DNA of 28,604 bases. Source: CAYGZM01 sp964354365. Lineage in GTDB: Bacteria; Planctomycetota; Phycisphaerae; Sedimentisphaerales; Anaerobacaceae. The position numbers and the translations under genes were made by a program. The DNA is taken from assembly GCA_964354365.1 (NCBI GenBank), contig CAYGZM010000039.1, positions 1 to 28,604 on the forward strand, given 5' to 3'. Numbering within the stretch: position 1 is the stretch's first letter; every line of letters begins with the position of its first letter. This document shows, in pieces, positions 22,639-28,604 of the stretch. The notes beneath the pieces are model-generated. The model worked only from the letters and a program-made list of their open reading frames with translations. It searched no databases and was not told where the DNA came from.

Positions 22639-25158
22639 TTACTTCTTAATTTTAGCAGCGGTCTTAAAGGCCTCAATCACTTCAGGTGTACGATTGCTTT
22701 CAATCCACTTTTTAACGTGCTCAACGGATGAGTTCTGAAATTCTGTAGAAATATACATATGCAACGGGATATAAGATTCAAAACCTTCCTCATAATATCT
22801 ATCAAACTCGAAGTCCACGCCTTTTCGCGGAACGCCTTCAAAAAAGTCGAGCAACTCCTTTTCGAGGCGAGGGGGCAAATTGTACAATCGCAGTATTTCA
22901 GCATCAATAGCTACGAGATATTGCCTTTTCTTTTCATTAAGGGAGTTTGTATCGCGTAATACATGTTCGCTACTATCAAGTGTGAAATATTCTTGTGCCA
23001 AAGAACCTATCTTTGACAAGTCCTTGCCTTCAAGATTCACTGGCATGTTCTTTAATATGCCTTCATTGTTATCTTGAGCCATACAATGGTCATACGCGTA
23101 AGCATTTGTAAAAGGTGAATTTAAGAGAGCCCAAATAGAATATAAGGAAATGTCTTTATTTGAAACAACCGTCAGAAAGGCCTTCCCGCACGGATGGCCC
23201 TCAAAGTCTATCCAAGCTCTTAGTCTCCAAGGAGTTCTACTGCTTCTAATTCGGTTTAATAATATAAAGGGTTGACATATCATCCCTTTGGCGTAAGTAT
23301 TGACTACCTTTTCAGATACATTTAGCCATACTAATTTTGGGAGTTGTTCTATTAATGTGTTTTCTTCATAAGAATAAAACCCCTTTTTAGAACCTGGAAA
23401 TTGTGTATGTCTCATTATATCATCAATATGCAGTCCGCTCTTGTATTCAATCCCTCTGCCAATTTCTACATATTTTTTGAGCTTAGGGAGGTGCCTGCAA
23501 TAATCCCAGACTTCTTTTAATTCCGGAATCCTAAAACTGTAATCTTTTGCTTCATAAAATGTATCTCGGCCGACCAATTCTGCATCGGCCTGATATGTAT
23601 TCTTGAAATTATCAATGCTATTTTTAGGTATTCTCAGATAGGCTGTTTTGATATCGCGTTTACTTTTTCGCCCCAACAACATTGTCGAGGGATGGCCACC
23701 TTTGGCAAACACATTGTCAGGTAGATTGCAGATAGTTCTTAATTCAAAATTGTCCAATATATACCTTCTCAAATCAGCAAGGTTTCTTTTGTGTAGAAAG
23801 CCCTGTGGCAAAACAATTCCGAACACAGAATTAGGTGGCAGACTTGGTAATGTTTTTGCAAGAACTTCTGCTGCCTTATTGCCGGTTGTAATCGCACTGC
23901 CATATATTTGCTTTTCTTCCGGAGAAAAGTTTTCAAAGGGCGGATTGCAAAAGAGTATTGTGGCTTTTTGAGCTTCTTTTTTTAAAATATCGTCTTCATA
24001 AATATCTGAGTGCCGGATATTCCACCCGTTGCGGTTTGGAATATCAGCCAAAGTAAGTGCCAGTCGAGCAATTTCTTCGGCAAAGGTGTCCATGTCTATC
24101 CCTATAAGATGCCGCTTGAGATAATCATGCCTGCGTTTTTCATCACCTTTATAAAGAAGAGGGTCGGCCAACAATTTTGCTCCTGTCGTCAAAAATGGCG
24201 CATGTCCACAAGCTGGCTCAAGGATAATTCTATCTTCCTGCGGAATATCCTCGATCCAATCTATCATTTCCCATACTATGTAATTTACTAACCAAGATGG
24301 CGTTGCATGAGTCCCCAAAACCTTTCTTGTGTCTTTGCTTGTAAGGGTATTTTCGTAAACATAAGCCAGTGACTCGGTCGTAAGATGGGCAAAACTTGCT
24401 ACCGGTTCAACAATATCTTTTGCAGCTTTTTCAATCGCTCTACTTTGCACAGGATTTGATATATCAAGTTTTGGTTCTGCATTGTAATGTCCCTGTACTT
24501 TATTAACCAAATCCGCTGCTGATGATATTTTCAGTGTTTTGAATCCTTCGACGGCTTTGTCCTTCAATATCTTTGCGCCGATCAGCCAAAAGCCTGCCTG
24601 AAAAAGCCATTTCTCAAACTTGCTATCTTCTTTAACTGTCTCACAATCTGCTCGCAGCGATCTGATAATTTTTTCAGTTAGACCAGATAAATATTTTCCT
24701 TCTTGTTCTTCGACAATTGACATTAAGCCGAGATCGACAAAACTAAGTTGATACTCTTTCTTCACACGCCCGATTGTTTTGGCTCTGTAGATGCTTTGTG
24801 GTGAAAAATGCTTCTCATATTTTTTAAAAAATCCTGCCAATTGTTGCGTGTCGACTTCTTCGTGAAGTATTACATCAGTACCAGAGTTTTTCCAGAATTG
24901 TAAGTTGCTATCATCACAAACTAACAGCACCGGACATCCAAGCAATTGATAGGATGATATCCTGTTTCCATTCAATTTAGTTTTATCAATTGCAGCGATG
25001 CACGCAGTGGAGGAATTATATGTTGGCTGACTAAAGCCGACTATTTCCGCAGTTTTGCTTTCTTTACCGTCAAAATACTGATAGCTTTCTTTAAGAAGAT
25101 TGCTTTTATATCCACAGCTTTTGAAGCCAGCCAGTATTTGTTGTTTTACTTGTAACAT
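22639..25158 (-). CDS. N6-adenine DNA methyltransferase-like protein, restriction/defence type
   Basis: 839 residues. The central domain is a class I adenine-N6 methyltransferase: GTHATPSWLVNYIVWEMI (282-299) precedes motif I EPACGHAPFL (314-323), then LIGIDMDTFAEEIARLAL (351-368), and motif IV FCNPPF (403-408). The N-terminal 150 residues (ACIAAIDKTKLNG and LLGCPVLLVCDDSNLQFW) could be a degenerate nuclease-like domain as in type IIG or PglX-like enzymes, but no clear PD-(D/E)xK motif was found. The middle-to-late part (about 530-720) resembles a target recognition domain. The C-terminal 80 residues (FEFDRYYEEGFESYIPLHMY) are acidic and distinct. It lies in an AT-rich island between a 76-residue protein and a PIN nuclease. 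Methyltransferase assignment is firm; whether it restricts DNA is not known. Confidence 0.85.
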   Translation of the reverse strand: MLQVKQQILAGFKSCGYKSNLLKESYQYFDGKESKTAEIVGFSQPTYNSSTACIAAIDKTKLNGNRISSYQLLGCPVLLVCDDSNLQFWKNSGTDVILHEEVDTQQLAGFFKKYEKHFSPQSIYRAKTIGRVKKEYQLSFVDLGLMSIVEEQEGKYLSGLTEKIIRSLRADCETVKEDSKFEKWLFQAGFWLIGAKILKDKAVEGFKTLKISSAADLVNKVQGHYNAEPKLDISNPVQSRAIEKAAKDIVEPVASFAHLTTESLAYVYENTLTSKDTRKVLGTHATPSWLVNYIVWEMIDWIEDIPQEDRIILEPACGHAPFLTTGAKLLADPLLYKGDEKRRHDYLKRHLIGIDMDTFAEEIARLALTLADIPNRNGWNIRHSDIYEDDILKKEAQKATILFCNPPFENFSPEEKQIYGSAITTGNKAAEVLAKTLPSLPPNSVFGIVLPQGFLHKRNLADLRRYILDNFELRTICNLPDNVFAKGGHPSTMLLGRKSKRDIKTAYLRIPKNSIDNFKNTYQADAELVGRDTFYEAKDYSFRIPELKEVWDYCRHLPKLKKYVEIGRGIEYKSGLHIDDIMRHTQFPGSKKGFYSYEENTLIEQLPKLVWLNVSEKVVNTYAKGMICQPFILLNRIRSSRTPWRLRAWIDFEGHPCGKAFLTVVSNKDISLYSIWALLNSPFTNAYAYDHCMAQDNNEGILKNMPVNLEGKDLSKIGSLAQEYFTLDSSEHVLRDTNSLNEKKRQYLVAIDAEILRLYNLPPRLEKELLDFFEGVPRKGVDFEFDRYYEEGFESYIPLHMYISTEFQNSSVEHVKKWIESNRTPEVIEAFKTAAKIKK

Positions 25159-25165
25159 CTCGAAT

Positions 25166-25396
25166 TTAGACCCTTTGAATCATCAGTTCTCGTTTCCCCA
25201 AAGAGATTATCGGCCAGAAGAGCTGAGTTTGCACAATAAATCCTGACCATATCCCCTTAGACTCTATCTTCGCTGGCCCCATTTGTAGGGATGTATTTGT
25301 TTTTAACTGGTCATTGTTCTTAAAAGCGATATCGAGGCAAGTGAACGTCTCTGGCTTTCTTGCCCTGCCCGCGGGTAGTGATGATCGCTTTGCCAT
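25166..25396 (-). CDS. Small protein leading the methyltransferase/PIN operon
   Basis: 76 residues: a basic N-terminus (MAKRSSLPAGRARKPETF), then a compact domain with CLDIAFKNNDQL and WSGFIVQTQLFWPIISLGKR. It ends seven bases before the methyltransferase start, and GGGGG lies four bases before its ATG. The Arg/Lys-rich start could bind nucleic acid. I do not recognise the family. A second still smaller ORF (MAEKLKSNRTS, about 25432-25397) sits just upstream with AGGAA, perhaps a leader peptide. Position in the operon is the main support. Confidence 0.45.
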   Translation of the reverse strand: MAKRSSLPAGRARKPETFTCLDIAFKNNDQLKTNTSLQMGPAKIESKGIWSGFIVQTQLFWPIISLGKRELMIQRV

Positions 25397-25543
25397 TTTG
25401 CCCCCTAACTGGTCCTGTTGGATTTCAATTTCTCCGCCATTTCGCTATTTCCTAAAAAGCATCCCTGACAGCACACCAACACGTAAAAATTTACCCTACC
25501 ACATCCCCCTCCGACAGTCAAGGTGATTCCGCATCAAGAACGC

Positions 25544-25585
25544 TGTCCTGAGCTTGCCCGCCGCGGCGGGCAAGCCGAAGGATCC
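25544..25585. repeat. Dispersed repeat copy interrupted by a 24-bp palindrome
   Basis: The outer sequence TGTCCTGAGC ... AAGCCGAAGGATCC matches the copy at 14700. Inserted in its middle is a GC palindrome; 25552-25575 is a perfect 24-bp self-complement (GCTTGCCCGCCG and its mirror). One repeat family is thus nested in another. Confidence 0.7.
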
Positions 25586-25671
25586 CACATTCCCCTTCGT
25601 TTTGGCCATTTGAGGATTCGGTCTTTGATATTGTTTCGAGTTTCTCTCCCTTTGCTCGTTCCGCCCCACTC

Positions 25672-25698
25672 ACCATTTATCCGCCTGTGGCGGACTCA
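25672..25698. repeat. 27-bp inverted repeat, left copy (flanks rpoD)
   Basis: A 27-base sequence containing the core CCGCC-TGT-GGCGG (25681-25693). Its exact reverse complement occurs at 27998-28024, on the other side of rpoD. It is part of the GC mini-palindrome family. Confidence 0.7.
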
Positions 25699-25860
25699 GC
25701 AATCCCCCCCCAAGTCCTAAAAACCACGTGTCCACTCGCGGTAAAATGCCCTTTAGCAGCACTAAAAACGCGGTTCGCACCCCCCGGTTTGACTTTTTCG
25801 CCTCAACTGCCTATATCTATGTAGTGGAATTGGTGAATTCGTGGATGCGCTGTCCCCCTT

Positions 25861-26020
25861 TATCAATTAGTAGCTCAGGGGTATGAGCATCACCGCCAAG
25901 CGCCCCGCGGCGCAGAAAGCTGGAACGCACGATATCGAAGCGCAGCGAAATCGGAGCATGGCGAGTCCCGGCCCGCCGGCATATCTGTCGGGAATACCGA
26001 CCCTTCGGGGCCGAACAAAC
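25861..26020 (+). other. Structured non-coding stretch with a tRNA-like D-arm
   Basis: The 770-base gap between the methyltransferase operon and rpoD contains no convincing gene. Within it, TTAGTAGCTCAGGGGTATGA (25867-25886) resembles the 5' part and D-arm of a tRNA, and CACCGCCAAG resembles the tRNA-Gly(GCC) anticodon region. No matching acceptor or T-arm follows. Further hairpins are GCGCC-CCGC-GGCGC (25900-25913) and CCGGCA-TATC-TGTCGG (25976-25991), and a CCC-TTCG-GGG tetraloop is at 26001-26010. It may be a degenerate tRNA relic or an undescribed small RNA. No known RNA family motif (RNase P, tmRNA, SRP, common riboswitches) was recognised. Confidence 0.25.
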
Positions 26021-26054
26021 GTAGGAATAATAGGCTGACAGTTATTGTTGAACC

Positions 26055-26091
26055 CTGTCTCGGCTCGCCTTTGGCTTGCTCGAAATGACAG
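26055..26091. repeat. Imperfect palindromic repeat before rpoD
   Basis: CTGTC at the left and GACAG at the right, with GCC-TTT-GGC in the centre. The reverse strand reads TGTCATTTCGAGCAAGCC, the typical opening of 'TGTCATT..' dispersed repeats. A related start (TTGTCATTCCGG) occurs at 22028. Confidence 0.5.
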
Positions 26092-26172
26092 TTTACAACG
26101 TTTTCAACAGAGCATCAGAGCTTCTAAGTCAAAGATTCATTGTGTTATAGTTTATAACTGAGGATATTGGTT

Positions 26173-27993
26173 GTGACAAGAAAAAAAGCAGAGCCAGGCG
26201 AGCCGGAAGTCCTTGACAAAGGCGCCCTTGAATCACTCCCCCAAACTACCGAACAGCCTCTCGATGCCGAAGAGCAGATAAAAATCCTCATCGCAAAGGG
26301 CAGGAAGAAGAAATTCCTCACTTATGAGGAAATCAACGACAATCTACCCGAGGAGGCCATCAGTCCCGGCCGCCTCGACCGGCTCCTGGCAACCTTCGAC
26401 GAAATGGGCATCACCCTTTATGATGAAGCCGACGTACAATCGCACCAGCTCGACAAAACCTCTGAAGATGACGAATTCGAAGCGCCCGAAGACGACTCTC
26501 ATCCTGAAATCGACGAACCCGGCCCCGAACCGCGACTCAAAGACGACGACGACGAGCTGCTCGAAAGAGAGCTCGTCGGGGCCGAGGCCCCCCGCAGAAT
26601 CGACGACCCTATTCGCATGTATTTGACACAGATGGGCCAGATACCGCTGCTGACGCGGAAGTCGGAGGTTGCGCTGGCGCGGAAGATAGAGATAACGCGG
26701 ATGGGGTTCAGGCGGAAGATGCTTCAGTGCGACTACTGCGCCAGGAACTCGGTTGAGTTGCTGCAGCAGGTCTATAGCGGTGCGATGTCGTTCGACCGGA
26801 CGCTAAAGACGGGGACGGCTGCGGACACGACGAAGACGGTTATCAAAAAGAGGATGCCGGTGAACCTCAAGACGGTGGATGCGCTGCTGACAATCAACCA
26901 GAATCTGTTTAGGAAGATCCTCAATAGTCAAGAGACAAGTGATTCGAAGGATCTGCTCAAGCGCATACACAGAAATAAACGAAAGGTCGCAACGCTGCTG
27001 GAAGAGCTGAGCCTGCGGACGAGTCGAATTGCGCCGATGAAAAGCAAGCTGCACGGGGTGTGCCAGAAGATGCACCATCTGGAGGCGGCTATTTCGGCGG
27101 GGCCGAACGGCGATGTGACGGCGGAAGATATCGATGCAATGAGGCAGGAATTGGCGGGTCTGCAAGACCTTGTAATGGAGACGCCAAAGCAATTGGAGAA
27201 AAGGCTGCGTGCGACGGAGAGGGTGTTCGGCCAATATGAGAACGCCAAGCGGATGCTGTCCAGCGCGAACCTTCGATTGGTGGTCTCGATCGCGAAGAAG
27301 TACCGCAACAGGGGGCTGAGCTTCCTGGACCTGATCCAGGAGGGTAATACGGGACTGATGAGGGCGGTTGATAAATATGAGTACCGGCGGGGATATAAGT
27401 TCAGCACGTACGCGACGTGGTGGATTCGGCAGGCGATAACGCGGGCGATAGCGGACCACGCGCGGACGATCCGTATCCCGGTGCACATGATAGAGACGAT
27501 GAGCCGGCTGAGGACGGCGGGCAAGGTGCTGCATCAGCAATTGGGCAGAGAGGCAACGGTGGAAGAGATCGCCAAAGAGGCAAATATGAGCGTGGAGGAG
27601 ACGCGCAGGGTGATGAAGATATCGAAGCACCCTATTAGTCTGGATCGGCCGATAGGCGAGAGCGAGGACAGCTACTTCGGCGATTTTATCGAGGACGATG
27701 GTGCGGATTCGCCGGTGGCGTCGGCGACGCAGGAGATGCTCAAGGAACGGATCGATGTGGTTTTGAAGACGCTTTCGTATCGCGAGCGCGAGATCATCAA
27801 GCTGCGGTACGGGATCGGGGATGGATATACCTATACCTTAGAAGAGGTCGGGCGGATCTTCAAGGTCACGCGTGAGCGGGTCCGGCAGGTCGAGGCCAAA
27901 GCGATACGCAAACTGCAACATCCGGTGCGGGCGAGGAAATTAGAGGGGTTTATTGACCCCACAAGACCGCACAGCGGGTTGGTGATTGGTTAA
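26173..27993 (+). CDS. rpoD: RNA polymerase primary sigma factor RpoD
   Basis: A 606-residue sigma-70 protein. Region 1.1-like sequence and a very acidic Asp/Glu linker occupy about residues 1-135. Region 1.2 is DDPIRMYLTQMGQIPLLTRK. A long insert (about 175-355, with CDYCAR and helical charged segments) precedes region 2, which is intact (RLVVSIAKKYRNRGLSFLDL, IQEGNTGLMRAVDKYEYRRG, then FSTYATWWIRQAITRAI). Region 3 (HMIETMSRL) and region 4 (REREIIKLRYGI and TLEEVGRIFKVTRERVRQVE) are complete, so it should recognise -10 and -35 boxes like those seen in this window. The start is GTG 26173, eight bases after GAGGA; TTG 26167 is too close to it. Codon choice changes from C-ending to G-ending about 450 bases in. 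Confidence 0.95.
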   Translation: MTRKKAEPGEPEVLDKGALESLPQTTEQPLDAEEQIKILIAKGRKKKFLTYEEINDNLPEEAISPGRLDRLLATFDEMGITLYDEADVQSHQLDKTSEDDEFEAPEDDSHPEIDEPGPEPRLKDDDDELLERELVGAEAPRRIDDPIRMYLTQMGQIPLLTRKSEVALARKIEITRMGFRRKMLQCDYCARNSVELLQQVYSGAMSFDRTLKTGTAADTTKTVIKKRMPVNLKTVDALLTINQNLFRKILNSQETSDSKDLLKRIHRNKRKVATLLEELSLRTSRIAPMKSKLHGVCQKMHHLEAAISAGPNGDVTAEDIDAMRQELAGLQDLVMETPKQLEKRLRATERVFGQYENAKRMLSSANLRLVVSIAKKYRNRGLSFLDLIQEGNTGLMRAVDKYEYRRGYKFSTYATWWIRQAITRAIADHARTIRIPVHMIETMSRLRTAGKVLHQQLGREATVEEIAKEANMSVEETRRVMKISKHPISLDRPIGESEDSYFGDFIEDDGADSPVASATQEMLKERIDVVLKTLSYREREIIKLRYGIGDGYTYTLEEVGRIFKVTRERVRQVEAKAIRKLQHPVRARKLEGFIDPTRPHSGLVIG

Positions 27994-27997
27994 TTGG

Positions 27998-28024
27998 TGA
28001 GTCCGCCACAGGCGGATAAATGGT
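27998..28024. repeat. 27-bp inverted repeat, right copy (flanks rpoD)
   Basis: Exact reverse complement of 25672-25698, with the core CCGCC-ACA-GGCGG at 28003-28015. It begins five bases after the rpoD stop and is embedded in a 'ggtgattggttaattggtga' word repeat. Confidence 0.7.
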
Positions 28025-28399
28025 TAGTGGAGCGGGGCGCGTATTTCGTGAAGCGTGAAGCGTATCTCGATGGGAGAACGGGACGAGGGACGAGCGACGA
28101 AAGACGAAGATTCTTCTTGGGGGAGAACGGGATCCGGGTAGTTTGGCCCCGGTGAGAAATGGACAGACACAGATACCCGCTTTGGCGGGCACAAATTTAC
28201 AGGGATTGGCAGGGAAGATGTAAGTTTCACTGAGAGGATAGTACGGCAGGGGATGCGTTCGATAAGTATTTGAGCGAGACAAATAGGGCGGATTTGCGGA
28301 TTTTGACAGAAAGAGTGGCCAAGTGAAGCGCCAAGGACATTGAAATGGAGCAGATCATTCAGGTAAAATAACGCGTTGTAGCGTGCAGGAGCACCGTTT
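28025..28399. other. Gene-free, G-rich gap with slippage-type repeats
   Basis: No convincing gene. It contains short tandem words (cgtgaagcgtgaagcg; gggacgagggacgagcgacga), and a palindrome CCCGC-TTTG-GCGGG at 28176-28189 of the GC mini-repeat family. TTGACA at 28303 has no -10 at the right distance. The promoter of the following gene was not identified. Confidence 0.4.
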
Positions 28400-28604
28400 A
28401 TGAAGACAAATGGGAAATCCCGGATAATCCACCACTCAACCATAACAAAACTCCTGCACATTCTTTGCCTCTCCCTGCTCGCGCACACTGCGTGGATGCG
28501 TGCGGCGGATGCCGACCCCAAAGCCGCCGCCTTCTGGCAGGCGGGCACACCCATCGTCACCTACTGGTGCGGCCCGTCGCTCACGGATGCCGTGGCGCAG
28601 CAGA
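28400..28604 (+). CDS. Exported protein, N-terminal part (runs off the window)
   Basis: From ATG 28400, with AGGAG eight bases upstream, the first 68 codons encode a basic start, a hydrophobic signal segment (KLLHILCLSLLAHTAW) with cleavage near MRAADA, and the beginning of a mature protein: FWQAGTPIVTYWCGPSLTDA. That opening, with 'YWCGP' followed by a helix, is reminiscent of large planctomycete carbohydrate-active proteins with a TIM-barrel. Family cannot be assigned from this much. Confidence 0.65.
   Translation, partial: MKTNGKSRIIHHSTITKLLHILCLSLLAHTAWMRAADADPKAAAFWQAGTPIVTYWCGPSLTDAVAQQ

Noticed and set aside
25861..25910. A complete tRNA-Gly gene
   Set aside because: D-arm-like and anticodon-like pieces are present, but there is no pairing acceptor stem and no T-arm, so it is not a functional tRNA.
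28303..28331. Promoter with TTGACA before the last gene
   Set aside because: No -10-like hexamer at 16-18 bp; the match is probably chance.

Overview
The window looks like chromosome from an uncultured or anaerobic planctomycete, most likely class Phycisphaerae. This is inferred from content, not from a marker gene. Pointers are a type II secretion-type pseudopilin (start), an exosortase-sorted PEP-CTERM protein, a Tat-exported lipoprotein sulfatase, a NifU/NifS-type Fe-S assembly pair without nitrogenase genes, a long RpoD, and a high density of short palindromic repeats between genes.

Layout. 1-2507: a partial pseudopilin gene and a PEP-CTERM gene (both minus), a gene-poor stretch holding a decayed dockerin-like fragment, and a small lipoprotein gene (plus). 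2627-5002: a large minus-strand protein joining a GT4 glycosyltransferase to a C-terminal all-alpha domain. 5229-12060: the best-defined unit, a plus-strand operon of Rrf2 regulator, cysK, cysE, nadA, metY, nifU and nifS. It makes cysteine and homocysteine, extracts sulfur from cysteine, builds Fe-S clusters, and includes an Fe-S client (NadA). A palindrome beside the -10 box and an IscR-like cysteine triad suggest feedback control by the Rrf2 protein. A tiny ORF with adjacent Cys codons and a hairpin lie between nifU and nifS.

12196-14530: a PIN-domain/small-protein pair, a membrane-protein ORF whose 3' end runs through a tRNA-Leu(CAA) gene on the other strand, and a FixJ-like response regulator whose receiver has Ala in place of the phospho-acceptor Asp. 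Two near-identical palindromes lie upstream of it. 14741-22010: a 5'-truncated gene, a pair of M16 peptidase-family proteins (one with the zinc site, one with the Arg/Tyr motif), a secreted protein of unknown function, and the sulfatase.

22159-25396: a visibly AT-richer minus-strand island encoding a small protein, an N6-adenine DNA methyltransferase-like protein and a PIN nuclease with 3-7 bp between genes. This is the most likely place for an undescribed defence-type system. 25397-26172 is non-coding, repeat-rich and has some RNA-like structure. 26173-27993 is the housekeeping sigma factor rpoD. The last 200 bases begin a secreted protein that runs off the window.

All calls are from reading the sequence. 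No database search was possible.
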